The translations under genes were made by a program, and so were the position numbers. Shown here one piece after another: positions 17,358-25,833 of a stretch of DNA of 55,756 nt. The stretch spans positions 1 through 55,756 of the forward strand of contig JANMYQ010000405.1 of the NCBI GenBank assembly GCA_031382215.1. Direction: 5' to 3'. The number at the start of each line of letters is the position of its first letter. Within the stretch, counting starts at the first letter, position 1. The DNA is from LGRD01 sp031382215 (lineage in GTDB: Bacteria; Pseudomonadota; Gammaproteobacteria; Burkholderiales; Burkholderiaceae_C). Under the pieces are notes generated by a model. That model did not search any database. It worked only from the letters and a program-made list of their open reading frames with translations, and was not told the origin of the DNA.

Positions 17358-19142
17358 ATGTCTGCCGTGCACGATGACTCAAACAATCCGCCCGACCCGC
17401 GGCGGATGAGTTCGCCCGCCGCGGACGCAGCCGAGCGTCGTCGGCCGCGCGGCAACCTGTCTTATGTGTCCGGCGCCACAGAAGACCCGCTGCGTTTCGT
17501 GACCGTTCCGCAAGCGCTCGACGAAGTCGTGGCATCCCACGGCACGCGCGCCGCAGCCATCTTCAGCGCCGACCGCGAGGTGCTCACCTGGAAAGACCTG
17601 CAGCGACAGTCCGATGAGGTCGCCGCGGCGCTGCTGGCCTTGGGCATCCGGCGCGGCAACCGCATCGGCGTGTGCGCGCCGAACCGGCGCGAGTGGCTGC
17701 TGGTGCAGTTCGGCGCGGCGCGCATCGGCGCGGTGCTCGTCAACCTGAACCCGGCCTACCGCAGCACCGAGATGGAATTTGCGCTGAACAAGGTGCGCTG
17801 CCGCGTGCTGATCGTGGCGCGCACGATGCAAGCCGGCAACCACCTCGGGCAATTGCGCGTGCTCGCGCCCGAGCTCGATCAGCCGGGCGACAAGCCGGTG
17901 CTCGGATCGCAGCGCCTGCCACACTTGAAGCATGTGATCGTTCTCGGTGAGGGGCTGGTGCCGGCACGTGCTGAGCGCTTCTCCGACTTTCTGCGCCGCG
18001 CCGGCCCGAACGGCACACGCCGCCTGCCGGCGCTGGCCGCGGCGCTGGACCCCGACGATGCCGTGAGCCTGCAGTTCACCGGCGGCACCACCGGGGCGCC
18101 CAAGGCAGTGGCGCTGTCGCACTTCAGCATCGTCAACAACGCGCGTTATGCGGCCCGGGCCCTGCAGATCGGCGAAGGCGACAAGCTGTGCATCGCCGGG
18201 CCGCTGCACCAGAGCCTGGGCCTGGTGCTGGGCGTGCTGACCTGCGTGGCGACCGGCGCGACGATGGTGTTCCCGGCGCCGGACTTCGACCCCCTGAGCA
18301 CGCTCGATGCGGTGTCGCGCCACCGCTGCACCGTGCTGCACGGCGGGCCAGCGTTGTTCGAGGCTCTGCTGAACCACCCCGAGCTGCCCGAGTACGACAC
18401 CAGCAGCCTGCGCACCGGCATCGTGGCTGGCGCGCCTTGCCCGGCCGACACGCTGGAGCGTGCGGTCGGCTTGTTGAGCCTGGACGAGCTGACGGTGGTC
18501 TACGGCATGACCGAGGCCGGGCCGGTCACGTTCCAGACCGACGTCGACGATCCGCTGGAGCTGCGCGTGAGCACGGTCGGCCGGGTGCACCCGAACATCG
18601 AGGTCAAGATCATCGACCGCGACGACCGCATCGTGCCAATCGGTCGCCTGGGCGAGTTGTGCGTGCGCGGCTACGCCGTGATGCGCAGTTATTGGGAAGA
18701 CCCCCGGCGCACCCGCGAGGCTTTCGACGCCAGCGGCTGGATGCGCACCGGCGACCTGGCCACGCTGGACGCCGAAGGCTACTGTCGCGTGGTCGGCCGG
18801 GTCAGCGACCGGGTGGCGCGCGGCAATGAACTGGTGTGTCCCGAAGAGGTGGAAGCGCTGGTTCGGCGCCACCCCAAGGTGCAGGACGTGCAGGTCTTCG
18901 GCGTGCCCGATGGGAGCCGCGGCGAAGACCTGTGCGCGTGGATCGTGCTGGCGCCGGGTGCTTCGGCCTCGGCCGAAGAGATCCGCGCTTTCTGCCGCAC
19001 CAAGGGCGATGCCGAGCAGGTGCCGGGCCCGATCCGTTTCGTCGCGGCCTTCCCGGTCACCGCGGCCGGCCGGGTGCAGAAGTTCGTGATGCGCGCGACC
19101 ATGCTGCGCGAGCTGAAGACCCGCGAAGCCAAGTCCGCCTGA
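17358..19142 (+). CDS. AMP-dependent acyl-CoA synthetase/ligase-family protein with Lys-to-Arg change
   Basis: A 594-residue ANL-superfamily protein. ATG 17358 gives MSAVHDDSNNP; ATG 17406 is an alternative. Motifs seen are the P-loop LQFTGGTTGAPKAVALSH (from about residue 238), the A5 segment VYGMTEAGPV, and A7 GWMRTGDLATLDAEGYCRVVGR followed by a changed hinge (VARGNELVCPEEVE instead of the usual RGGENIYP). Near the C-terminus the usual catalytic lysine in TGKIxK is arginine 572 (AAGRVQKFVMR). Family members activate fatty or aromatic acids as acyl-adenylates and transfer them to CoA. Without the lysine the adenylation half-reaction is usually strongly impaired, so the function is uncertain. 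It stands alone, 130 bases upstream of the molybdenum enzyme genes. Confidence 0.88.
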   Translation: MSAVHDDSNNPPDPRRMSSPAADAAERRRPRGNLSYVSGATEDPLRFVTVPQALDEVVASHGTRAAAIFSADREVLTWKDLQRQSDEVAAALLALGIRRGNRIGVCAPNRREWLLVQFGAARIGAVLVNLNPAYRSTEMEFALNKVRCRVLIVARTMQAGNHLGQLRVLAPELDQPGDKPVLGSQRLPHLKHVIVLGEGLVPARAERFSDFLRRAGPNGTRRLPALAAALDPDDAVSLQFTGGTTGAPKAVALSHFSIVNNARYAARALQIGEGDKLCIAGPLHQSLGLVLGVLTCVATGATMVFPAPDFDPLSTLDAVSRHRCTVLHGGPALFEALLNHPELPEYDTSSLRTGIVAGAPCPADTLERAVGLLSLDELTVVYGMTEAGPVTFQTDVDDPLELRVSTVGRVHPNIEVKIIDRDDRIVPIGRLGELCVRGYAVMRSYWEDPRRTREAFDASGWMRTGDLATLDAEGYCRVVGRVSDRVARGNELVCPEEVEALVRRHPKVQDVQVFGVPDGSRGEDLCAWIVLAPGASASAEEIRAFCRTKGDAEQVPGPIRFVAAFPVTAAGRVQKFVMRATMLRELKTREAKSA

Positions 19143-19272
19143 CCCGCCTGACAGAACAACGACCGGACCCAAGAGAGGGTGATTGCCCGAACTCGACCCG
19201 TGCCCCGCATCGCTGCTACGCTTCGCCCCGCGAAAGCTGAAGCCCCGATGAACCGGACAGGAGACCTTCGAG

Positions 19273-19740
19273 ATGGCAAGCCTCAACGTCAACGGCAAGT
19301 TGCGCGAATTTCAGGCCGAGGCGGACACGCCGCTGCTGTGGGTGATTCGTGAACAGATCGGCTTGACCGGTACGAAATATGGCTGCGGTGTTGCGCAATG
19401 CGGCGCCTGCACCGTGCACATCGACGGCGTGCCCACGCGCTCCTGCGTGCGGCCGCTGTCAACGGTCGGCGCGAACGAAAAAATTGTCACCATCGAAGGC
19501 CTGTCGCCCGACGGATCGCACCCGGTGCAAATGGCCTGGGCCGCGCTTGACGTGCCGCAATGCGGCTTCTGCCAGAGCGGCATGATCATGGCCGCGGTGG
19601 CGCTGCTCAAGGCCAAGCCGAAGCCGACCGACGCCGACATCGACGCGGCGATGAGCAACATCTGCCGCTGTGGCACCTACAACCGCATTCGTGCGGCGAT
19701 CAAGCTGGTGGCCAGTGGTGGCCCGGCCCCGCAGGTCTGA
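19273..19740 (+). CDS. [2Fe-2S] small subunit of a xanthine oxidase-family molybdenum hydroxylase
   Basis: A 155-residue protein starting at ATG 19273 after ACAGGAGA. The N-terminal plant-ferredoxin-like domain has YGCGVAQCGACTVHIDG with the later Cys of SCVRP binding the first [2Fe-2S] cluster. The C-terminal helical domain has QCGFCQSGMIMAA and NICRCGTYNRIR binding the second. It is typical of the small subunit of isoquinoline 1-oxidoreductase/aldehyde oxidase-type enzymes (IorA-like). It passes electrons from the molybdopterin subunit encoded 23 bases downstream. The actual substrate is unknown. Confidence 0.93.
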   Translation: MASLNVNGKLREFQAEADTPLLWVIREQIGLTGTKYGCGVAQCGACTVHIDGVPTRSCVRPLSTVGANEKIVTIEGLSPDGSHPVQMAWAALDVPQCGFCQSGMIMAAVALLKAKPKPTDADIDAAMSNICRCGTYNRIRAAIKLVASGGPAPQV

Positions 19741-19763
19741 CGCGGTCTGAACAGGAGCACGCC

Positions 19764-21971
19764 ATGACGATCGCCCAGATTGCGTCCACAACGCTCACCG
19801 CCACGCTCACGCGTCGCAAGCTTCTCGCCGCCTCGGCCACCTCGGCCGGCGGACTGATGGTCGGATTTCATGTGCCCTTTGCCGGCCACGCCGTCGCACA
19901 GGGCGCGCCGCAGTCGCCCGAGGTCAACGCCTGGGTGGTGGTCAAGCCCGACGACACGGTGTGCGTGCGCATCGCCCGCTCCGAGATGGGGCAAGGCACC
20001 TTGACCGGCCTGGCGCAGATGGTGGCCGAAGAGCTCGAGTGCGACTGGACCAAGCTGATCACCGAGTACCCCACGCCGGGCCAGAACCTGGCGCGCAACC
20101 GCGTGTGGGGCAACTTCTCGACCGGCGGCAGCCGCGGCATCCGCGAGTCGCACGAATACGTGCGCAAGGGCGGCGCGGCTGCACGCATGATGCTGGTGCA
20201 GGCCGCGGCCGACGAGTGGAAGGTGCCGGCGGCCGAATGCCGGGCGGCCAACAGCGTGATCACGCACACCCCGTCGGGCCGCAGCACCAGCTATGGCAAG
20301 GTCGCCACCGCGGCCGGAAAGCTCGCGGCGCCGAGTGACGTGAAGCTGAAAGACCCGAAGGACTGGAAGCTCATCGGCAAGCGCATGAAGCGCCTGGACA
20401 CGGTGGACAAGACCACCGGCGCGCAGATCTATGGCATGGACCTGCAACTGCCCGGGCTGCTGAACGCCGCGATCAAGGACTGCCCGGTGTTCGGCGGCAA
20501 AGTGAAGAGCGTCGATTCTGCGTCGATTGCTGGCCGGCCGGGCGTGAAGAAGATCGTGCGCGTCGGCGACAGCGCCGTGGCCGTGGTGGCCGACACCTGG
20601 TGGCACGCCAAGACCGCGCTCGATGCGCTGAAGATCGAATGGGACGAAGGCCCGAACGCGCAGGTCTCCAGCGCCAGCATCGCCGCGGTGCTCAAGGCCG
20701 GGCTGGACGCGCCGGACGCGGTGGTCGGCAACCAGAACGGCGATGCCGCGAAGTCGCTCGGCGCGGCGGCGCGCACGGTGCAGGCGGTCTACTCGTACCC
20801 GTTCCAGAACCACGCGACGATGGAGACGATGAACGCCACAGCACGCTGGACGCCCGAGCGCTGCGAGGTCTGGACGCCGACCCAGAACGGCGAGGCCGCA
20901 CTCGCCGCGGCGTCCGAGGCGGCCGGCATGCCGCCCAACAAGTGCGAGGTCTACAAGCTGCACCTGGGTGGCGGCTTCGGCCGGCGCGGTGCGGTACACG
21001 ACTGGGTCCGCCAAGCGGTCGCCATCGCCAAGGACATGCCGGGCACGCCGGTCAAGCTGATCTGGTCGCGCGAAGAAGACATGCTGCACGGCCGCTACCA
21101 CCCGGTGACGCAGGGCAAGCTCAGCGCTGCGATCGACAAGGACGGCAACCTCGACGGCCTGCACATGCGCATCTCGGGCCAGTCGATCGTGGCTGGGATT
21201 TTCCCGCAGAACATCAAGGACGGGCGCGACCCGGTGGTGTTTCAGGGCCTGAGCCCGGGCGGTGCTGAAGGCGCGTTCGGCTATGCGGTGCCGAACCTGA
21301 CGATCGACCACGCGATGCGCAACCCGCACGTGCCGCCGGGATTCTGGCGCGGCGTGAACCTGAACCAGAACGCGATCTACGTCGAATGTTTTCTCGACGA
21401 GGTGGCGCACGCCACCAAGCAGGACCCGCTCGCGCTGAGGCGCAAGCTGATGGCCAAGTCGCCCAAGCACCTGGCGGTGCTCAACGCGGTGGCCGAACGT
21501 GTCGGATGGGACAAGCCGGCGCCCAACGGCGTGCACCGCGGGCTGGCGCAGATCATGGGCTTCGGCAGTTATGTGGCGGCGTGCGCCGAGGTGTCGGTGA
21601 GCGACGACGGCGTGCTGAAGATCCACCGCATCGTCGCGGCCACCGACCCGGGGCACGCGGTCAACCCGCAGCAGATCGAGGCGCAGGTCGAAGGCTCGTT
21701 CGTCTACGGCCTGTCGGCGGCGCTGTTCGGCGAGTGCACCGTCAAAGGCGGGCGCATCGAGCAGGAGAACTTCAACACCTACCCGGTGCTGCGCATGGAC
21801 CAGATGCCGGCGGTCGAGACCATCGTCATGCCCTCGGGCGGATTCTGGGGCGGTGTCGGCGAGCCGACCATCGCGGTGGCGGCGCCGGCGGTGCTGAACG
21901 CGATCTTTGCCGCCACCGGCAAGCGCATTCGCGACCTGCCGCTGAAGAACCACAGCCTGAAGAAGGCTTGA
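19764..21971 (+). CDS. Molybdopterin-binding large subunit, isoquinoline 1-oxidoreductase beta-like
   Basis: A 735-residue protein starting at ATG 19764, seven bases after AGGAG (19752-19756). A Tat signal (TRRKLLAASATSAGG, about residues 16-30) sends the folded enzyme with its partner to the periplasm. Molybdenum-cofactor motifs include ARSEMGQGTLTGLAQMVAEE, GGGFGRRG, the PGFWRGVNLNQNA segment and the C-terminal GGVGEPTIAVAAPAVLNAI, whose Glu is the catalytic base in this family. The length matches IorB-type subunits (about 730). No separate FAD subunit is present, consistent with the IorAB class, which uses cytochrome c. The next gene (soxX, a c-type cytochrome) starts 13 bases later. Confidence 0.92.
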   Translation: MTIAQIASTTLTATLTRRKLLAASATSAGGLMVGFHVPFAGHAVAQGAPQSPEVNAWVVVKPDDTVCVRIARSEMGQGTLTGLAQMVAEELECDWTKLITEYPTPGQNLARNRVWGNFSTGGSRGIRESHEYVRKGGAAARMMLVQAAADEWKVPAAECRAANSVITHTPSGRSTSYGKVATAAGKLAAPSDVKLKDPKDWKLIGKRMKRLDTVDKTTGAQIYGMDLQLPGLLNAAIKDCPVFGGKVKSVDSASIAGRPGVKKIVRVGDSAVAVVADTWWHAKTALDALKIEWDEGPNAQVSSASIAAVLKAGLDAPDAVVGNQNGDAAKSLGAAARTVQAVYSYPFQNHATMETMNATARWTPERCEVWTPTQNGEAALAAASEAAGMPPNKCEVYKLHLGGGFGRRGAVHDWVRQAVAIAKDMPGTPVKLIWSREEDMLHGRYHPVTQGKLSAAIDKDGNLDGLHMRISGQSIVAGIFPQNIKDGRDPVVFQGLSPGGAEGAFGYAVPNLTIDHAMRNPHVPPGFWRGVNLNQNAIYVECFLDEVAHATKQDPLALRRKLMAKSPKHLAVLNAVAERVGWDKPAPNGVHRGLAQIMGFGSYVAACAEVSVSDDGVLKIHRIVAATDPGHAVNPQQIEAQVEGSFVYGLSAALFGECTVKGGRIEQENFNTYPVLRMDQMPAVETIVMPSGGFWGGVGEPTIAVAAPAVLNAIFAATGKRIRDLPLKNHSLKKA

Positions 21972-21984
21972 GGCGGGACTCGGG

Positions 21985-22452
21985 ATGCGGGGAGGGCCCG
22001 TCGCCTTGGCACTCGCCGCTGCGCTCAACGCGCTCGCGCTCGCGCCCGCGGCGGCACAGCAGCCGGCCGTGGCGCCCGGTGAATGGGCGGTTCAGGGCGA
22101 CGCGATATCGCAACCGCTGGGTGACACACCGGGCGACGCGCAACGCGGGCGCGCGATCGTCGCGAACCGGCAAGTGGGCCTGTGCCTGCTCTGCCACACC
22201 GGGCCGCTGCCCGAAGAGCGCTTCCAGGGCAACCTCGCGCCCGACCTGGCGGGCGCTGGCTCGCGCTGGTCGACCGGCCAGTTGCGCCTGCGCATTGCCG
22301 ACGCGCGGCGCTTGAACCCGGCCACGATCATGCCGTCGTACCACCGCGTCGATGGCCTGACGCGCGTTGGCGCGGCGTGGCGCGACAAGCCGCTGCTGAG
22401 CGGCCAGCAGGTCGAGGACGTGGTGGCTTTCCTGGCCACCTTGCGCGAATGA
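21985..22452 (+). CDS. soxX: Sulfur-oxidation c-type cytochrome SoxX
   Basis: A 155-residue protein starting at ATG 21985. Residues 1-24 are a signal peptide (LALAPAAAQQ). The single heme site is CLLCH in RQVGLCLLCHTGPLPEERFQGNLAPDL, with the distal Met likely in ATIMPSYHRV; both segments are diagnostic for SoxX. SoxX pairs with SoxA to attach thiosulfate to the SoxYZ carrier in the periplasm. It sits between the molybdenum enzyme and soxY. The stop overlaps the soxY start (ATGA at 22449-22452). Confidence 0.93.
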   Translation: MRGGPVALALAAALNALALAPAAAQQPAVAPGEWAVQGDAISQPLGDTPGDAQRGRAIVANRQVGLCLLCHTGPLPEERFQGNLAPDLAGAGSRWSTGQLRLRIADARRLNPATIMPSYHRVDGLTRVGAAWRDKPLLSGQQVEDVVAFLATLRE

Positions 22453-22937
22453 CGAACGCACGAGCGACGAACGTGCGCACGGGCGAAGGCCGGCCGACGG
22501 CCCCGACCCGGCGTGACCGCCGCCGCTGGCTGCTGGCCGGCGCGGCCCTGCTGGTGCGCCCGGCCACCGCCACGCAGCAAGAACTGACCGCAGCGATCCA
22601 GGCCTACACCGGCGGTGGGGCGCCGCGCGCCGGCCGCGTGACGCTCGACGTGGCGCCACTGGTCGAGAACGGCAACACCGTGCCGATGACGGTCACGGTC
22701 GACAGCCCGATGAGCGCGGCCGACCACGTGGTCAGCATCGCGGTCTTCAACGAGCGCAACCCGCAGCGCGAGGTGGCGAACTTCTTTCTCGGGCCGCGCG
22801 CCGGTCGCGCGGTGGTGGCGTCGCGGATTCGCCTGGCGACGTCGCAGCAGCTCGTGGCGGTGGCGAAGATGAGCGATGGCTCGCTCTGGTCGCACACGAT
22901 CGACGTGGTCGTGACCTTGGCCGCGTGCGTGGAGTGA
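22449..22937 (+). CDS. soxY: Thiosulfate-oxidation carrier protein SoxY with variant C-terminus
   Basis: A 162-residue protein starting at ATG 22449, overlapping soxX by four bases. The N-terminus has a Tat-like signal (RRDRRRWLLAGAALLV). The mature part has the Ig-like SoxY fold (MTVTVDSPMSAADHVVSIAVFNERNP, RIRLATSQQLVAVAKMSDG). SoxY carries sulfur on a cysteine at the end of a flexible arm, canonically GGCGG. Here the protein ends AACVE, with Cys160 third from the end. The cysteine is kept but the flexible glycines are lost. It could be a divergent carrier with altered partners. Confidence 0.88.
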   Translation: MTNARATNVRTGEGRPTAPTRRDRRRWLLAGAALLVRPATATQQELTAAIQAYTGGGAPRAGRVTLDVAPLVENGNTVPMTVTVDSPMSAADHVVSIAVFNERNPQREVANFFLGPRAGRAVVASRIRLATSQQLVAVAKMSDGSLWSHTIDVVVTLAACVE

Positions 22938-22941
22938 AGCC

Positions 22942-23262
22942 GTGGCACGCACCCTGATCACGAGCCCCAAGACCGCGCGACGCGGCGAGGTGGTGGAGAT
23001 CCGCACGCTGATCGCGCACCCGATGGAAAGCGGCTTTCGCGTCGATGCAGAAGGCAAGGTTCGGCCGCGCGACATCATCCGGCGCTTCTCGTGCCGCTAC
23101 AACGGTGAGCTGGTGTTTCGCGCCGAGCTGTTCTCTGCGGTGGCCGCCAACCCCTACATCGCCTTCTCGACGATCGCGCAGGAGAGCGGCAGCCTGAGCT
23201 TCACCTGGGAAGGCGACAACGGCTTTGCGCAGACCGAGACGGTGGCGATCGGCGTGACATGA
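22942..23262 (+). CDS. soxZ: Thiosulfate-oxidation carrier protein SoxZ
   Basis: A 106-residue protein starting at GTG 22942, four bases after soxY. Diagnostic stretches are ARTLITSPKTARRGEVVEIRTLIAHPMESGFR and AFSTIAQESGSLSFTWEGDNG. There is no signal peptide, as usual; it is exported as a SoxYZ heterodimer on the Tat signal of SoxY. It is full length and canonical. The stop overlaps the soxA start (ATGA at 23259-23262). Confidence 0.94.
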   Translation: MARTLITSPKTARRGEVVEIRTLIAHPMESGFRVDAEGKVRPRDIIRRFSCRYNGELVFRAELFSAVAANPYIAFSTIAQESGSLSFTWEGDNGFAQTETVAIGVT

Positions 23263-24059
23263 AGGCCTGCGCGCGCGTTGGCGCGCTGGCCTGCGCGGTG
23301 CTCGTGGGCGCGGCCTTTGCGACCATGGTCGGCGCACCGGCCACCGCAGCCCCGCCTGACGAGCGGCGCTCCGGCTTCGACTTCATGAGCCCGCAGACGC
23401 AGGCGATGCAGCGTGACGACACCCTCAATCCGGGCCTGCTGTGGGTGGCTGCGGGCGAGGAGCTCTGGAACCAGAAGGCCGGTCGCGCCGACCGCTCGTG
23501 TGCTTCGTGCCACGGCGACGCGAAGACCAGCATGAGTGGCGTGGCGGCGCGCTACCCTGCCTACGATGTGGCGTTGCGCCGTCCCGTCGATCTGGCGCAG
23601 CGCATCAACCGCTGCCGGCAGGAGCGCCAGCAGGGCGAGCCGCTGGCGGCCGAGAGTGCCGACTTGCTCGGCCTGGAAAGCCACGTCGCCCACCAGTCGC
23701 GCGGGTTGCCGATCGCGCCCGACGCGGACGCCCGGCTGGTGCCCTTCCGCGAACGCGGCCGCAAGCTCTTCGAGCAGCGCCTGGGCCAGTTGAACCTGTC
23801 GTGCGTCCAATGCCACGACGAGCTGGCGGGCCGGCGCCTGGGCAGCAGCCCGATCCCGCAGGCGCACCCGACCGGCTATCCCATCTACCGGCTCGAGTGG
23901 CAGGGTCTGGGCTCGCTGCAGCGGCGCCTTCGCAATTGCATGACCGGCGTGCGCGCCGAACCGTTTGCCTACGGCGCGCCAGAGCTGGTGGAACTGGAGC
24001 TGTTTCTGGCCGAGCGCGCGCGCGGCATGCTGATCGAGACGCCGGCCGTGCGGCCCTAG
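23259..24059 (+). CDS. soxA: Sulfur-oxidation cytochrome SoxA (diheme type)
   Basis: A 266-residue protein starting at ATG 23259, overlapping soxZ. The signal peptide ends around ATAAP. There are two heme-binding sites, CASCH (Cys81) and CVQCH (Cys182), and the conserved ligand cysteine in LRNCMTGVRAEPF (about Cys227), which carries the persulfide in SoxA. With SoxX it forms the L-cysteine S-thiosulfotransferase. The gene ends the plus-strand run; soxB, which normally follows or is close, is absent here. Confidence 0.93.
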   Translation: MKACARVGALACAVLVGAAFATMVGAPATAAPPDERRSGFDFMSPQTQAMQRDDTLNPGLLWVAAGEELWNQKAGRADRSCASCHGDAKTSMSGVAARYPAYDVALRRPVDLAQRINRCRQERQQGEPLAAESADLLGLESHVAHQSRGLPIAPDADARLVPFRERGRKLFEQRLGQLNLSCVQCHDELAGRRLGSSPIPQAHPTGYPIYRLEWQGLGSLQRRLRNCMTGVRAEPFAYGAPELVELELFLAERARGMLIETPAVRP

Positions 24060-24103
24060 GCGTGCTGCACGGCGGCAGCGCGTCTGCCGTCGCTTCGATG
24101 ACG

Positions 24104-24319
24104 TCAGTTCTTGGCGCCAGGCGCCTGCTCTTCCGGATCGTCCTCCGGCTCGGGCTTGGCGGCGACGCTGTAGCTTTCGCTGGCCCAGGCGCCGAAGTCG
24201 TTGTTCTTGCAGCGTGCGCTGCAGAAGGGGCGGTACGGGTTGTTCGGCGCGTACGCGCTCGGGCCGCCGCAGCCGGGGCACTTGACGGTGCGGGCGGGAA
24301 AGGCGTTCGGGTCAGTCAT
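24104..24319 (-). CDS. yacG: DNA gyrase inhibitor YacG
   Basis: A 71-residue protein starting at ATG 24319. The zinc-binding pattern is VKCPGCGG and RPFCSARCKNNDFGAW, the two CxxC pairs of YacG. The C-terminus is acidic (EPEDDPEEQAPG). YacG binds GyrB and blocks gyrase action. It is the last gene of the pilD-coaE-zapD-yacG run on the minus strand, the classical beta/gamma order. Confidence 0.92.
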   Translation of the reverse strand: MTDPNAFPARTVKCPGCGGPSAYAPNNPYRPFCSARCKNNDFGAWASESYSVAAKPEPEDDPEEQAPGAKN

Positions 24320-24368
24320 GACGGCAAGCTCGCAGACTTCAAGGTCACAGCGTTCAAAGACACGGCGT

Positions 24369-25184
24369 TCAAAGACACAGCGTCAACTCCATCGGCGTGT
24401 CCGCAGTGCTGTGCTTGAGGCGCCCCTCGGCGTCCTGCGTCATCAGTCGCACCGACACCATCAGCCGGTGGCCACTGATCTCGGGCACCAGGTCGGGCAC
24501 GTCTTTCAGGCGCAGGCGCAGCAACTGGCAGGTGCGGCCGGGCGGCAGGCTTTGCTGGTACAGGCCTGCCACTGCCATCACCGGGTGGGGCGCGCCCGAG
24601 TCACGCAACAAGCCCAGCAGCAGGCGCAACGCGTCGGCCAGCGGCATCAGCGAGGCCGCCCACTGCAGCAGGTCGGCTCGGCGGCGCTGAGCGTCGAACT
24701 GCTGCCAGGCGTAATAGGCCGGCAGGTCGAAGCCGCAGGTGCCGCCGGGAATGCTGATGCGGCTGCGGATGCTCATCAGCCACTCGTTGGCCGTCAGCGC
24801 GGCGCCGGCCTTGCCGGGCATCTGGTTCAGGGCCCGGAATGTGGCGTCGATGCGTCCCGTCACCTCGTTCAGCGCGGCTTGCGACACGGAAGGGTTGTCG
24901 CGGTAGCCGCTCAGGCGCAGACGTTGGCGCTCGAGGTCTTTCAACAGGTCGGACTTCAGGTCGGCGCGGGCCGCCACGTCCATGATCTCGAACAGCGTGA
25001 CGAGCGCGTGGTGGTGGTCGAGCGCAGGGTCGCGCACCACCAGTTGGCCGAGCCGGTCGAACAGGTGCTCCAGCCGCAGCAGGGTGCGGATACTTTCGTT
25101 GAACGGGAATTCGTAGCGGATCAAGGGGCCAGGCGTGGAGAGCTTCGCAGGGGCAACAAGCAAAAGATTGTTCCACAGCGCCAC
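24369..25184 (-). CDS. zapD: Cell division protein ZapD
   Basis: A 271-residue protein from GTG 25184. Family members begin near IRYEFPFNESIRTLLRLEHLF, so TTG 25124 (251 residues) may be the real start; neither candidate has a convincing Shine-Dalgarno. The ZapD signature includes the helix ALVTLFEIMDVAARADLKSDLLKDLERQ, PGGTCGFDLPAYYAWQQ and the beta-domain end ISGHRLMVSVRLM. ZapD cross-links FtsZ filaments at the division ring. It lies between coaE (24 bases upstream) and yacG. Confidence 0.92.
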   Translation of the reverse strand: MALWNNLLLVAPAKLSTPGPLIRYEFPFNESIRTLLRLEHLFDRLGQLVVRDPALDHHHALVTLFEIMDVAARADLKSDLLKDLERQRLRLSGYRDNPSVSQAALNEVTGRIDATFRALNQMPGKAGAALTANEWLMSIRSRISIPGGTCGFDLPAYYAWQQFDAQRRRADLLQWAASLMPLADALRLLLGLLRDSGAPHPVMAVAGLYQQSLPPGRTCQLLRLRLKDVPDLVPEISGHRLMVSVRLMTQDAEGRLKHSTADTPMELTLCL

Positions 25185-25208
25185 TTTCGCAACCCGCTGG
25201 CGCGGGTT

Positions 25209-25823
25209 TCAGCCGTTCGGACCGAACCAGTGCGCCGCGAGGGCCTGAACGTGCTGGGCCAATGCATCCAGCGAGAGGCCGTCGTTGAAGATCACGGCGT
25301 CGGCACAGGCGCGGCGCACCGGTCGGGCGGCTTGCTGGGTGATGACCGCCTGCACGGCCCGCGGTGTCCAGCCCGAGCGCGCGACGACGCGATCGATCTG
25401 GGTCGCTTCGCGGCAGTCGATCACGACCACCTTGTGGACCTGGGTGCGCCAGCGGGGCGACTCGGCCAGCAGCGGCACGTCGAACACCAGCACCCGCTCG
25501 GTGGCCGCAGTGGCCTGGTTTTCAGTCTCAATGCCGATCAGCGGGTGAAGGATGGCCTCGAGCCGCTGTTTGGCCGCCGGGTCAGAGAAGGCCAGCGCAC
25601 GCATGCGTGCGCGATCCAGCGCGCCGGCGGCGTCTATGAACTCGGCGCCGAAAGCCCGGCGGATCGGTTCGATCGCCGCACCCCCGGGCAAGCTCAGTTC
25701 GCGTGCAATGGCGTCGGTGTCGATCACCGCGGCGCCGTGGCCAGCCAGCAGCCGGGCCACCGTGCTCTTGCCGCTGCCGATGCCGCCGGTCAACCCGATG
25801 CGAAGGCGCGCGCCTGCCGACAT
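25209..25823 (-). CDS. coaE: Dephospho-CoA kinase
   Basis: A 204-residue protein starting at ATG 25823. The Walker A is GLTGGIGSGKSTVARLL and the conserved DTDAIARELS segment follows. VLVFDVPLLAES and ATQIDRVVARSG complete the CoaE pattern. It phosphorylates the ribose 3'-hydroxyl of dephospho-CoA, the last step of CoA synthesis. It begins 10 bases after pilD ends. The length is normal. Confidence 0.95.
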   Translation of the reverse strand: MSAGARLRIGLTGGIGSGKSTVARLLAGHGAAVIDTDAIARELSLPGGAAIEPIRRAFGAEFIDAAGALDRARMRALAFSDPAAKQRLEAILHPLIGIETENQATAATERVLVFDVPLLAESPRWRTQVHKVVVIDCREATQIDRVVARSGWTPRAVQAVITQQAARPVRRACADAVIFNDGLSLDALAQHVQALAAHWFGPNG

Positions 25824-25833
25824 CTGCGTTCGA

